64,000 nt of DNA, taken from contig NZ_JASLAW010000254.1 in NCBI RefSeq assembly GCF_030147005.1, forward strand, positions 7,603-71,602, in the 5' to 3' direction. Shown here in pieces: positions 27,138 to 37,300 of this stretch (position 1 is its first letter; each line of letters opens with the position of its first letter). Source of the stretch: Pseudomonas sp. Its GTDB lineage: Bacteria > Pseudomonadota > Gammaproteobacteria > Pseudomonadales > Pseudomonadaceae. The translations under genes were made by a program, and so were the position numbers. The notes beneath the pieces were generated by a model. The model searched no databases. It was given only the letters and a program-made list of their open reading frames with translations, and was not told where the DNA came from.

Positions 27138-27794
27138 ATGAAAAACGGATTTTTCAGGCGCAAACTCGACGTCGCCCTCGGCGTTGATATCAATGACCAG
27201 GGGATCAAGCTGGTCGAACTGGGCCGTTCGGCGCAGGGTTTCAGTATTCAGGGATATGTCACCCAGGTATTGCCGGCGCATGCGGTGGTCGATGGCACAT
27301 TGCTCGACCTCGAAGGCGTGGGGCGGGCGTTGCACCAGGCGTTATCCCGGCTGCACGGTTGTGCCAGGCAGGCGGCCGTGGCGGTCTCCGGCCCTTCGGT
27401 CATTACCCAAGTGATCGAACTGGACGCGGGCCTGGGCGACGAGGAAATGACCTGGCAGATACAAATGGAGGCCGACCAGTACATTCCTTATCCATTGGAC
27501 GAGGTCGCCATCGATTTTCAGGTGCGCGGCCCGTCACCCCAGGAAGCGGGGCGGGTCGAAGTGTTGCTGGCGGCATGCCTGCGTGAGCAGGTCGAGGTCC
27601 GCGAGGCGGTCTTGGGCCTGGCCGGGCTGGTGACAAGGGTGGTGGATGTCGAAGCATTTGCATTGGAGCGCGCTTGCCGTCAGGATTTTGCCAGCTTCAC
27701 GCCGGGTCATCGAGTCGATGGCGCACAATGGGCCGCCGATGCCCACGGGATGGGAGTGGCTTGCGGGTTGGCCCTGAGGAGTTTCGCTGGATGA
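27138..27794 (+). CDS. pilM: Type IV pilus assembly protein PilM, internally deleted
   Basis: PilM is the cytoplasmic actin-like ATP-binding ring protein of the pilus alignment complex, normally about 354 residues. This product has only 218. Residues 1-179 match PilM well (ALGVDINDQGIKLVELGRS, then EADQYIPYPLDEVAIDFQV and VVDVEAFALERA). The last about 25 residues again match the normal C-terminus (VDGAQWAADA, then ACGLALRSF). About 135 residues that would hold the second phosphate motif and adenosine-binding subdomain are missing between them, with the frame preserved. ATP binding is therefore unlikely. The PilN-binding surface may be partly kept. It overlaps pilN (ATGA). Confidence 0.85.
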   Translation: MKNGFFRRKLDVALGVDINDQGIKLVELGRSAQGFSIQGYVTQVLPAHAVVDGTLLDLEGVGRALHQALSRLHGCARQAAVAVSGPSVITQVIELDAGLGDEEMTWQIQMEADQYIPYPLDEVAIDFQVRGPSPQEAGRVEVLLAACLREQVEVREAVLGLAGLVTRVVDVEAFALERACRQDFASFTPGHRVDGAQWAADAHGMGVACGLALRSFAG

Positions 27795-28342
27795 CACGAA
27801 TCAATCTTTTGCCCTGGCGCCGGGCGCTGGCGGAGCGGCGCCGCAAATACTTCCTGGTGTTGTTGCTGGCGTTTGCCTGCCTGGCGCTCGCGGCAGTGTG
27901 GCTGGCCGATCAAGTGATCGATCAGGCGATCGACCGCCAGGTAACCCGCAATATCCGCCTGGACGGGGATGTCGCCGTGCATGACTCACGGATCAAGACC
28001 ATCGACGACCTGCAGGAGCGCAGCCAGCAATTGGCGCAGCGCATGAAGGTTGTACAGGACCTGCACGACGCCCGCTCTTCCGGCGCCCGGCTGTTCGACC
28101 AGTTGGCGCGCGCGATGCCCGATGGCGTTCATCTGCATGAAGTAGTGGCGAGCGGCGACACGCTCAGCATCCGCGGCAGCGCGGACAGCAACCAGGATAT
28201 CGCCCAGTTGATGCGTCGGTTGGAGGCGTCGCAAGGCGGCCACTCCGCGCGGCTCGAGCGTGTGCGTGCAGAGGGAGCGCGCGGCGATCATGAGTTTCAA
28301 CTGATGGTGCGCCAGGGGGAAACCATCGAGGCGCAACCATGA
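27791..28342 (+). CDS. pilN: Type IV pilus assembly protein PilN
   Basis: PilN is the inner-membrane alignment protein whose N-terminal cytoplasmic peptide inserts in PilM. The 183-residue product starts MTRINLLPWRRALAERRRK, the conserved INLLPWR peptide, followed by one membrane helix (about 21-40) and a periplasmic coiled coil and ferredoxin-like domain. The length and motif are normal. The ATG overlaps the pilM stop and the pilN end overlaps the pilO start. Confidence 0.93.
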   Translation: MTRINLLPWRRALAERRRKYFLVLLLAFACLALAAVWLADQVIDQAIDRQVTRNIRLDGDVAVHDSRIKTIDDLQERSQQLAQRMKVVQDLHDARSSGARLFDQLARAMPDGVHLHEVVASGDTLSIRGSADSNQDIAQLMRRLEASQGGHSARLERVRAEGARGDHEFQLMVRQGETIEAQP

Positions 28343-29310
28343 GCCTGCCCAGGCTCGACTTTTCCGCACTTTCCTACAACGCTGCAAAATGGCCCTGGCC
28401 TGCAAGGGTCCTGCTTGGCTGCGCGCTGGCCGGCGTGGTGTTGTTGATAGGCGAGCTGTTGTACCTGGGGCCTTCGCGGGAGCGATTGCACGGGTTCCAG
28501 GCGCGGGAACAGGCGCTGCAGAGGCAGCTTGAAGAAAACGCCGGTTTGGCCGCCCAGCTTGAGGTGTACACCGAGCAGGTCAGGGTGATGGAAGAGGCTG
28601 TCGCGGGCCTTCAAGGCCAGTTGTCCGGCGAGTTTGCAGTGCCGGCCTTGCTTGAAGATATCGCTCGGCTGGCGGTTGCCAAAGGCGTATGGGTCGAGGC
28701 CGTTGCGGTACTGGATGAAGCGTCGCAGCCGTTCCTTATCGAGCAGCCCTTACAGATTGGCATCACCGGGGCGTATCACGACCTGGCGGCGTTCGTCAGT
28801 GCCCTGGGTGGGTTGCCGCGCATCGTCACGGTGCATGACGTGGCATTGCGCCCTGAGGGGGCCTTGTTACGTCTTGACCTGCTGGCCAAGGCCTATCGAA
28901 GTGTGTCCCAGGTGCGCAAGTCGCCCCAGGCAGTCGTTCCGGCCCCGCGCTTTGTTTATGACGCAACCTCCCTGCGCGACCCGTTTCAACGCCCTGCCTT
29001 GCAGCCGGCTTACACGCCTGGGCGACCGGCCCTGGCTCCGGATCTCGCTCGACCCCGCGGGCTGCTGGAGAGCATTGCAATCGACCAGTTCCACATGGTC
29101 GGTACGCTGTCGGGCGGTGGACAGACCTTCGCGTTGTTGCGCGCCGGGTCAACAGTGCATCGGCTGGCGGTCGGTGACTACCTCGGGCCGGATCACGGCC
29201 AGGTCATGTCCATCCAGGACGGTCATGTCGAACTGGTCGAACGCTTTCCCGATGAACGGGGCCTCTGGCTGGAGCGCCCGCGAACCCTGGTTCTGAACGT
29301 CAACTCATAA
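28339..29310 (+). CDS. PilO-PilP fusion protein
   Basis: One 323-residue frame joins two normally separate pilus alignment proteins. Residues 1-185 match PilO: cytoplasmic start, membrane helix (about 23-42), coiled coil (50-95) and ferredoxin-like domain (PLQIGITGAYHDLAAFVSAL). Residues about 203-320 match PilP: RDPFQRP, SIAIDQFHMVGTLSGGGQ, LRAGSTVHRLAVGDYLGPDHG and VELVERFPDERGLWLERP. Normal PilP is a lipoprotein that contacts secretin PilQ. Here no lipobox remains, so PilP would be tethered through the PilO helix. Confidence 0.87.
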   Translation: MSLPRLDFSALSYNAAKWPWPARVLLGCALAGVVLLIGELLYLGPSRERLHGFQAREQALQRQLEENAGLAAQLEVYTEQVRVMEEAVAGLQGQLSGEFAVPALLEDIARLAVAKGVWVEAVAVLDEASQPFLIEQPLQIGITGAYHDLAAFVSALGGLPRIVTVHDVALRPEGALLRLDLLAKAYRSVSQVRKSPQAVVPAPRFVYDATSLRDPFQRPALQPAYTPGRPALAPDLARPRGLLESIAIDQFHMVGTLSGGGQTFALLRAGSTVHRLAVGDYLGPDHGQVMSIQDGHVELVERFPDERGLWLERPRTLVLNVNS

Positions 29311-29322
29311 CGGAATTAAAAA

Positions 29323-30705
29323 ATGAAAAGGATTTTATCGTCCTTCGGTGTGGCGCTATGGATAGCGTTCACGGCTCCGATGGCTACCGCTGTACCCAAT
29401 CGTCTCGACCTGATCCACCTGCCGCCTCCTGCAAGCTCATCGTCGGTCGGCTACACGGGCGACAAACTGAACCTGAATTTCCAAAACATCGATTTGCGCG
29501 CGGCTTTGCAGCAAATCGCCGACGTCGCAGGCCTCAATCTGGTGGCCGGTGACGAGGTGCAGGGTTCAATCACCCTGCGGCTCAAGGAGGTGCCCTGGGA
29601 CCATGCCCTGGACCTCGTGCTGCAAGCCAAGGGTTTGGACAAGCGGGTGAAGGCCGGCGTATTGCTGGTTGCCCCGGCCGATGAGTTGGCCGCTCGCGAG
29701 TTGCTGACGCTCGAAGCGCACAAGCAGATGGCCGATCTGGCGCCGTTACGCCGGGAGTTGCTGCAGGTCAACTATGCCAAGGCAGCGGACCTGGCCAAAC
29801 TGTTCCAGTCGGTAACCGGCTTTGAAGGCACTACCGACGAGCGCGGCTCGGTATCGGTGGACGACCGCACCAACAATATCATCGCCTACCAGACCGCAGA
29901 GCGGCTGGAGGAACTGCGGCGAATCGTAGCGCAGTTGGACGTTCCGGTGCGCCAGGTGATGATCGAGGCGCGCATTGTCGAGGCCAACGTCGATTACGAC
30001 AAAAGCCTGGGTGCGCGTTGGGGCGGGCGGCTCAATCGCGGCAATTGGAGCGCCGGCGGTGCCCCCAAACCCTCGGCGGAGGGCGCGCAGTCACCGCAGA
30101 ACTCACCCAGTTCACCCTTTGTCGACCTGGGGTCGCTGACCGGCACCTCCGGCCTCGGGCTCGCCTTTATCACCGACAACCTGCTGCTGGACCTTGAGCT
30201 GACCGCCATGGAAAAGTCCGGCAACGGCGAAATCGTCTCACAGCCAAAGGTCGTCACCTCGGACAAGGAAACCGCCCGTATCCTCAAGGGCACCGAGATT
30301 CCCTACCAGGAATCCACGTCCCAGGGCGCTACCTCGGTGTCGTTCAAAGAAGCCTCGCTGTCATTGGAGGTCACGCCGCAGATCACTCCCGATGATCATG
30401 TGATCATGGTGGTCAAAGTCACCAAGGACGAGCCCGACTATTTGAACAAACTCAACGACGTTCCGCCGATCAAGAAAAACGAGGTCAACGCCAAGGTCCT
30501 GGTCAAGGATGGCGAGACCATTGTCATCGGCGGGGTTTTCTCCAATACCCAAAGCAAAGTGGTAGATAAAGTGCCATTTTTAGGCGATGTGCCGTATCTT
30601 GGCCGCCTTTTCCGGCGCGATGTGCGGGCAGAGAAAAAATCCGAGCTGCTGGTATTCCTGACTCCGCGTATCATGAATAACCAGGCGATTGCTGTGAGTC
30701 GTTGA
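29323..30705 (+). CDS. pilQ: Type IV pilus secretin PilQ, short form
   Basis: PilQ forms the outer-membrane secretin channel for the pilus. The 460-residue protein has a signal peptide (cleavage near ATA, residue 23), an STN/N0 domain (LNLNFQNIDLRAALQQIADVAG), an N1 domain (LLQVNYAKAADLAKLF) and a C-terminal secretin domain (QVMIEARIVEANVDYDKSLG, then SLEVTPQITPDDHVIM and VPFLGDVPYLGRLFRRD). P. aeruginosa PilQ is about 714 residues because of N-terminal AMIN domains that bind peptidoglycan; there is no space for them here. It is the last gene of the pilus operon, four bases before aroK. Confidence 0.9.
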   Translation: MKRILSSFGVALWIAFTAPMATAVPNRLDLIHLPPPASSSSVGYTGDKLNLNFQNIDLRAALQQIADVAGLNLVAGDEVQGSITLRLKEVPWDHALDLVLQAKGLDKRVKAGVLLVAPADELAARELLTLEAHKQMADLAPLRRELLQVNYAKAADLAKLFQSVTGFEGTTDERGSVSVDDRTNNIIAYQTAERLEELRRIVAQLDVPVRQVMIEARIVEANVDYDKSLGARWGGRLNRGNWSAGGAPKPSAEGAQSPQNSPSSPFVDLGSLTGTSGLGLAFITDNLLLDLELTAMEKSGNGEIVSQPKVVTSDKETARILKGTEIPYQESTSQGATSVSFKEASLSLEVTPQITPDDHVIMVVKVTKDEPDYLNKLNDVPPIKKNEVNAKVLVKDGETIVIGGVFSNTQSKVVDKVPFLGDVPYLGRLFRRDVRAEKKSELLVFLTPRIMNNQAIAVSR

Positions 30706-30709
30706 TTCT

Positions 30710-31228
30710 GTGCGAAATTTGATTCTTGTAGGGCCGATGGGGGCTGGAAAAAGCACCATCGGCCGTTTGCTGGCCAAAGAGCTGCGCCTGCCGTTCAAAG
30801 ATTCCGACAAGGAAATTGAATTGCGCACGGGTGCCAATATCCCATGGATCTTCGATAAGGAAGGCGAACTGGGCTTTCGTGACCGCGAGCAGGCAATGAT
30901 TGCCGAGCTGTGCGGCTGCGACGGCGTGGTATTGGCCACCGGTGGTGGCGCGGTGATGCGCGATGAAAATCGTCGCGCCCTGTATGCCGGCGGTCGGGTG
31001 GTGTACCTGCATGCCTCGGTCGAGCAACAGGTGGGCCGCACCGCCCGTGATCGCAATCGCCCGCTGCTGCGCACGGCCAACCCGGAAAAAACCCTGCGGG
31101 ACCTGCTTGCGCTGCGCGATCCGCTGTATCGGGAAATCGCCGATCTGGTGGTGGAAACCGATGAACGGCCGCCTCGAATGGTGGTGCTCGACATTCTTGA
31201 GCGCCTGCAGCGGCTACCACCCCGTTAA
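30710..31228 (+). CDS. aroK: Shikimate kinase (GTG start)
   Basis: AroK phosphorylates shikimate in the chorismate pathway. The 172-residue protein has Walker A GPMGAGKSTIGRLLA (residues 8-22), the shikimate-binding DSDKEIE and RDREQ, and the GGG loop ATGGGAVM. The start is GTG at 30710, five bases after the pilQ stop, giving the conserved MRNLILVGPMG. It precedes aroB, as in other gamma-proteobacteria. Confidence 0.95.
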   Translation: MRNLILVGPMGAGKSTIGRLLAKELRLPFKDSDKEIELRTGANIPWIFDKEGELGFRDREQAMIAELCGCDGVVLATGGGAVMRDENRRALYAGGRVVYLHASVEQQVGRTARDRNRPLLRTANPEKTLRDLLALRDPLYREIADLVVETDERPPRMVVLDILERLQRLPPR

Positions 31229-31353
31229 AGCCTGGCCGCAAATGCGCTATTCTCGGCGGCGCGCCATGACCTCGCGGGGTATGGCGCAGAGCCATCAGGC
31301 AACGTCTGATCCAGGCGTTACCGGTTGTCAAAATATCTTCAACGCGGGGACAC

Positions 31354-32454
31354 ATGCAGACACTTAAGGTCGATCTAGGCGAGCGCAGCTACCCGATCCA
31401 TATTGGCGAAGGCCTGTTGGACCAGCCCGAGCTGCTCGCACCGCATATTGCCGGTCGGCAAGTGGCGATCATCTCCAACGAAACGGTGGCGCCGCTGTAT
31501 CTCGAGCGTCTGAGCCGCAGCCTGGCGGCATACTCGGTGATCTCTGTGATCCTGCCCGACGGCGAAGCCCACAAGAACTGGGAAACCCTGCAACTGATCT
31601 TCGATGGCCTGCTGAGCGCACGGCATGACCGCCGCACCACCGTGGTCGCCCTGGGCGGCGGTGTGATCGGCGACATGGCCGGTTTTGCGGCCGCCTGTTA
31701 CCAGCGTGGCGTGGACTTTATCCAGGTGCCGACCACGCTGCTGTCCCAGGTCGACTCGTCGGTGGGCGGCAAGACCGGTATCAACCACCCGCTGGGCAAG
31801 AATATGGTCGGCGCGTTCTATCAGCCGCAGGCCGTGCTGATCGACACCGCAACCCTCAACACCCTGCCACCCCGCGAGCTGTCGGCGGGCCTGGCGGAAG
31901 TCATCAAGTACGGGCTGATCTGCGACGAGCCCTTCCTGACCTGGCTGGAAGAACACATGGACGCCCTGCGCGCCCTCGATCAGGTGGCGCTCACCGAAGC
32001 GATTTCCCGCTCCTGCGCGGCCAAGGCGCTGGTGGTGAATGCCGACGAACGGGAGTCCGGTGTACGGGCTACCCTGAACCTGGGCCACACCTTCGGCCAT
32101 GCGATCGAAACGCACATGGGCTATGGTGTGTGGCTGCATGGGGAGGCCGTAGCGACTGGCACCGTGATGGCATTGGAGATGTCGCAGCGCCTGGGCTGGA
32201 TCAGCGCCCAGGAGCGTGACCGAGGTATCCGTCTGTTCCTGCGCGCCGGTTTGCCGGTGATTCCGCCGTCTGAAATGACCGAGGCGGATTTCCTGGAGCA
32301 CATGGCGATAGACAAGAAAGTGATCGACGGTCGACTGCGGCTGGTGCTGTTGCGCCACATGGGCGAAGCGGTGGTGACCGACGATTATCCGAAAGAGATT
32401 TTACAGGCCACGCTGGGAGCGGATTACCGCGCCCTGGCCCAGCTTAAAGGTTAA
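31354..32454 (+). CDS. aroB: 3-dehydroquinate synthase
   Basis: AroB makes 3-dehydroquinate, the second step to chorismate. The 366-residue protein shows the NAD-binding ALGGGVIGDMAGF, the catalytic PTTLLSQVDSSVGGKT and the zinc-binding His residues in NLGHTFGHAIETHMGYG. The length is normal. A gap of 125 bases after aroK has no gene. AroB is followed by the DamX-like gene, a standard order. Chorismate is not obviously the aryl donor of the polyene cluster here, since an ammonia-lyase is present. Confidence 0.96.
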   Translation: MQTLKVDLGERSYPIHIGEGLLDQPELLAPHIAGRQVAIISNETVAPLYLERLSRSLAAYSVISVILPDGEAHKNWETLQLIFDGLLSARHDRRTTVVALGGGVIGDMAGFAAACYQRGVDFIQVPTTLLSQVDSSVGGKTGINHPLGKNMVGAFYQPQAVLIDTATLNTLPPRELSAGLAEVIKYGLICDEPFLTWLEEHMDALRALDQVALTEAISRSCAAKALVVNADERESGVRATLNLGHTFGHAIETHMGYGVWLHGEAVATGTVMALEMSQRLGWISAQERDRGIRLFLRAGLPVIPPSEMTEADFLEHMAIDKKVIDGRLRLVLLRHMGEAVVTDDYPKEILQATLGADYRALAQLKG

Positions 32455-32464
32455 TAAGATCCCG

Positions 32465-34033
32465 ATGACTAGTTTGCATGCCGACGAGGCGTTCCTCGGC
32501 CATTACCACCTGAGCCACGACCCGTTCGCTGCGCGGGTGCCTGGTTTCAAATTCTTCCCTGCCCAGCGCAAGCCGGTACTGGGGCAATTGCACCATCTCG
32601 CGCGCTACAGCCAGTTGCTGCTGGTGGTCACGGGGCCGTTGGGCAGCGGCAAAACCTTGCTGCGCCAGGCGCTGGTGGCCAGTACCAACAAGCAATCGGT
32701 GCAGAGCGTGGTTGTTTCGGCCCGTGGCGCCGGTGATGCGGCCGGTGTATTGCGCCAGGTGGCGCAGGCGTTGGACGTCGCCAACGCTGAGCCGAACGCG
32801 ATTCTCAAGCAGGTGGTGCAACTGGGCCTGACCGGCCAGGAAGTCTATCTGCTGGTGGATGACGCCGAGCAACTCGAGGAATCCGCCCTCGAAGCGCTGT
32901 TGGCGCTGGCGGCGGGTACGCCCGAAGGTCGTCCCCATGTGTTCCTGTTTGGTGAGTCGTCGCTGATCGCCGATCTGGAACAGATCAGCGGTGATCAAGA
33001 GCTGTTCCACGTTATCGAATTGCAGCCGTACGAAGAAGAAGAGACGCGTGAATACCTGGCTCAGCGCCTCGAAGGCGCAGGGGCGGGTATCGAACTTTTC
33101 TCCGCTGCGCAGATCTCTGATATTCACGAAAGCTCCGATGGCTGGCCTGGCAACATCAATCAGGTTGCCCGCGATGCATTGATCGAAGCCATGATTGCCA
33201 GCCGCTCCGCGGTCAAGCGTCCAAAGATGGGGTTTACTATGCCTAAGAAGCACGTATTGGCTATTTCCGCCGTTGTCGTGGTCGCTGTTGCCGCCGCCTG
33301 GTTGATTCCAGGTCGCAGCAAGGCCCCGGCCACCGCCGGCGCGCCAACCGAACAGGCGCAGTTGCCACTGGGCAAGCCCACGCCAAATGTCGAATTCGCC
33401 AATTCCGGCCAACCGACCAACCTGCCGATGGTCGGCCAACCTGTCATGCGCGGCCCGCTGGCTGAAGAAGCCGGTGGCATCTCCGAAGGCGACGATGGCG
33501 TACCGGTGGAAGGTTCCAGCGCGACGCCGCCGACCGTGACCACCACCGCGCCACCTACGGGCGTCCCTGCCGGTACGCCAGCGGCTCCGGCGGCTCCGGC
33601 TGCACCCGTTGCGCCAGTTGCCAAGCCGACCCCCGCGCCGACGGTTGCCACAGCCAAGCCTGCGCCGGTCGCCAAGCCCGCTCCAGCGCCAGCGGCCAAG
33701 CCTGCTGAAAAACCTGCCGCCACCGTTGCCAAGGCCGGGGCCGCCGGCAGCAGCTGGTACAGCAGCCAGCCCACCGGCAACTTCGTGGTGCAGATCCTCG
33801 GCACCAGCTCCGAGGCCAACGCCCAGGCGTTCGTCAAAGAGCAGGGCGGCCAGTACCGTTATTTCAAGAAAGTGCTCAACGGCAAGCCTCTCTACGTGAT
33901 CACCTACGGCAGCTTCCCAAGCCGCGCCGCAGCCGATTCCGCCATCAAGGCCTTGCCAGCGAAGGTTCAGGCTGGTAAACCTTGGCCTCGCACTGTTGCC
34001 AGCGTTCAACAAGAACTGGCCACAACTCGCTGA
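32465..34033 (+). CDS. DamX-like AAA and SPOR domain protein
   Basis: The 522-residue protein combines an N-terminal AAA/ExeA-like ATPase domain (residues about 20-245: VTGPLGSGKTLLRQAL Walker A, VYLLVDDAEQLEE Walker B) with one membrane helix (about 262-280, HVLAISAVVVVAVAAAWLI), a long Pro/Ala-rich linker (340-425) and a C-terminal SPOR domain (about 438-515: FVVQILGTSSEANAQAFVKE, YVITYGSFPSRAAADSAI). It corresponds to the DamX gene downstream of aroB, a septal protein. The SPOR domain binds septal glycan; the role of the ATPase domain is not known. Confidence 0.85.
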   Translation: MTSLHADEAFLGHYHLSHDPFAARVPGFKFFPAQRKPVLGQLHHLARYSQLLLVVTGPLGSGKTLLRQALVASTNKQSVQSVVVSARGAGDAAGVLRQVAQALDVANAEPNAILKQVVQLGLTGQEVYLLVDDAEQLEESALEALLALAAGTPEGRPHVFLFGESSLIADLEQISGDQELFHVIELQPYEEEETREYLAQRLEGAGAGIELFSAAQISDIHESSDGWPGNINQVARDALIEAMIASRSAVKRPKMGFTMPKKHVLAISAVVVVAVAAAWLIPGRSKAPATAGAPTEQAQLPLGKPTPNVEFANSGQPTNLPMVGQPVMRGPLAEEAGGISEGDDGVPVEGSSATPPTVTTTAPPTGVPAGTPAAPAAPAAPVAPVAKPTPAPTVATAKPAPVAKPAPAPAAKPAEKPAATVAKAGAAGSSWYSSQPTGNFVVQILGTSSEANAQAFVKEQGGQYRYFKKVLNGKPLYVITYGSFPSRAAADSAIKALPAKVQAGKPWPRTVASVQQELATTR

Positions 34034-34384
34034 AGATCCGGCGGCCTTACCCAGGCCGCCCTCCCGGCACCTCAAAAAAATCGCATGGCGTGCAGCTTCC
34101 CGGAAGCCGCGCGCTTTGTGGTGTCTGCGTCACAGTAGCTTTTGAGTCGTAGCGGTCAGAATTAAAAAAGTTTTGACTAGCACAGCATATCGCTTTAAAC
34201 CTTTCATAAATGCGACATAGATTTGCGACATTTCGTCGCTAAATTTGTGAGCGTCTGTGGCGGTGTGTACAATGACCTCCCTTTTGCCCCCGCTAAGCCG
34301 GCGTACGTTCGGCGTGGAAGGTAACCGGTTGAATTAAAAAGAAATTTGCCTCGATATAAGAGGCAGCCTGGTGAGAAAGTGTCT
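34034..34384 (+). promoter_or_regulatory. Intergenic region before gltB with candidate promoter
   Basis: No gene is visible. A GC hairpin without a T run (34040-34060, GGCGGCC / GGCCGCC) follows the DamX-like gene. A good sigma-70 promoter match is present: TTGTGA (34245-34250) and TACAAT (34268-34273) with a 17-base spacer, about 110 bases before gltB. The long leader has an inverted repeat (GCCGGCGTACGTTCGGC) that may be regulatory. Confidence 0.55.
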
Positions 34385-37300
34385 ATGAAAGCAGGTCTGT
34401 ACCAACCCGATGAATTCAAGGATAACTGCGGTTTCGGCCTGATAGCCCACATGCAGGGCGAGCCCAGTCATACCCTTTTGCAAACGGCCATCGAGGCCCT
34501 GACCTGCATGACCCACCGCGGTGGGATCAACGCCGACGGCAAGACCGGTGACGGCTGCGGCTTGCTGATTCAAAAGCCCGACCAGTTCCTGCGCGCCGTT
34601 GCCAAAGAGCAGTTCGCAGTCGAGCTGCCCAAGCAGTACGCCGTGGGCATGGTGTTCTTCAACCAGGACCCGGCCAAAGCCGAAGCCGCTCGCGAGAACA
34701 TGAACAGCGAGATCACCGCCGCCGGCCTGCAACTCGTCGGCTGGCGCAAAGTGCCTATCGATACCAGCGTACTCGGCCGCCTGGCCCTGGAGCGTCTGCC
34801 GCAGATCGAACAAGTGTTCATCGCAGGTGACGGCCTGAGCGACCAGGACATGGCGATCAAGCTGTTCACCTCCCGTCGTCGTTCGTCGGTGCTCAATGCC
34901 GCCGACACCGACCACTACATCTGCAGTTTTTCCCACAAGACCATCATTTATAAAGGCCTGATGATGCCGGCGGACCTCACCGCCTTCTATCCGGACCTGA
35001 GCGATGAGCGCCTGCAAACCGCGATCTGCGTGTTCCACCAGCGCTTCTCCACCAACACCCTGCCGAAATGGCCGCTGGCCCAGCCGTTCCGCTTCCTCGC
35101 CCACAACGGCGAGATCAACACCATCACCGGCAACCGCAACTGGGCCGTGGCCCGTCGCACCAAGTTCGCCAATGATCTGATGGACCTGGAAGAGCTTGGC
35201 CCGCTGGTCAACCGCGTGGGTTCGGACTCCTCCAGCATGGACAACATGCTCGAGCTGATGGTCACCGGCGGCATCGACCTGTTCCGTGGCGTGCGCATGA
35301 TCATTCCGCCAGCGTGGCAGAACGTCGAGACCATGGACCCGGATCTGCGCGCGTTCTATGAATACAACTCGATGCACATGGAGCCGTGGGACGGCCCGGC
35401 CGGCGTGGTCATGACCGACGGCCGCTACGCCGTCTGCCTGCTCGACCGCAACGGCCTGCGCCCGGCGCGTTGGGTCACCACCACCAACGGCTTCATTACC
35501 CTCGCCTCGGAAATCGGCGTGTGGAACTACAAGCCCGAAGACGTGATAGCCAAAGGCCGCGTAGGCCCTGGCCAGATTCTCGCCGTGGACACCGAAACCG
35601 GGCAGATCCTCGACACCGACGCGATCGACAACCGCCTGAAGTCCCGTCACCCCTACAAGCAATGGCTGCGCAAGAACGCCCTGCGTATCCAGGCGACCAT
35701 GGAAGACAACGACCACGGGTCGGCTTTCTACGACGTCGATCAGCTCAAGCAATACATGAAGATGTACCAGGTCACGTTCGAAGAGCGCGACCAGGTGCTG
35801 CGCCCGCTCGGCGAGCAAGGCTACGAAGCGGTCGGCTCCATGGGCGACGACACGCCGATGGCTGTGCTGTCCCAGCGTGTGCGCACGCCGTACGACTACT
35901 TCCGCCAGCAGTTCGCCCAGGTGACCAACCCACCGATCGATCCGCTGCGCGAAGCGATCGTGATGTCGCTGGAAGTGTGCCTCGGTGCCGAGCGCAACAT
36001 TTTCCAGGAATCGCCGGAGCATGCTTCCCGGGTGATCCTCAGCTCGCCGGTCATTTCCCCGGCCAAGTGGCGCTCGTTGATGACCCTGGAACGTCCAGGC
36101 TTCGAGCGCCAGATCATCGACCTGAACTACGACGAGAGCCTCGGCCTTGAAGCCGCTGTGCGCAACGTCGCCGACCAGGCCGAAGAAGCGGTGCGCGCAG
36201 GTCGTACCCAGATCGTGTTGACCGACCGTCATATCGCCCCAGGCAAGCTGCCGATCCATGCCTCCCTGGCGACGGGCGCGGTGCATCACCGCCTGACTGA
36301 AAAAGGCCTGCGCTGCGATTCGAATATCCTCGTGGAAACCGCCACCGCCCGTGACCCGCATCACTTCGCGGTGCTGATCGGCTTCGGTGCCTCGGCGGTC
36401 TATCCGTTCCTCGCGTACGAAGTGCTCGGCGACCTGATTCGTACCGGTGAAGTGCTGGGCGACCTCTACGAAGTGTTCAAGAACTACCGTAAAGGCATCA
36501 CCAAAGGCCTGTTGAAGATCCTGTCGAAGATGGGTATCTCCACCGTCACGTCCTACCGCGGCGCTCAATTGTTCGAAGCCATCGGCCTGTCCGAAGAAGT
36601 CTGCGAGCTGAGCTTTCGTGGCGTGCCGAGTCGCATCAAGGGCGCGCGTTTCGTCGATATCGAAGCCGAACAGAAAGCCCTGGCGGCCGAAGCCTGGAGC
36701 GCGCGCAAGCCGATCCAGCAAGGCGGCCTGCTCAAGTTCGTGCACGGTGGTGAATATCACGCCTACAACCCGGACGTGGTCAGCACCCTGCAAGCCGCCG
36801 TGCAGCAGGGCGACTATGCCAAGTTCAAGGAATACACGAGCCTGGTGGATAACCGCCCGGTGTCGATGATCCGCGACCTGTTCAAGGTGAAAACCCTGGA
36901 CACGCCGTTGGCCATCAGCGAAATCGAGCCGCTGGAATCGATCCTCAAGCGCTTTGACTCCGCCGGTATCTCCCTGGGAGCGCTGTCGCCCGAGGCCCAC
37001 GAAGCCCTGGCCGAAGCGATGAACCGCCTGGGCGCGCGTTCCAACTCCGGCGAAGGCGGTGAAGACCCGGCGCGCTACGGCACGCTCAAGAGCTCGAAAA
37101 TCAAGCAGGTTGCTACCGGTCGTTTCGGTGTGACTCCGGAATACCTGGTCAACGCCGAAGTGCTGCAGATCAAGGTGGCCCAGGGCGCCAAGCCGGGTGA
37201 AGGCGGCCAGCTGCCAGGCGGCAAGGTCAATGGCCTGATCGCCAAGCTGCGTTACGCCGTACCGGGTGTGACGTTGATTTCGCCACCGCCGCACCATGAC

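Noticed and set aside
32444..34075. Gly/Arg-rich open frame opposite the DamX-like gene
   Set aside because: It arises from the complement of the Pro/Ala linker and lacks start signals.
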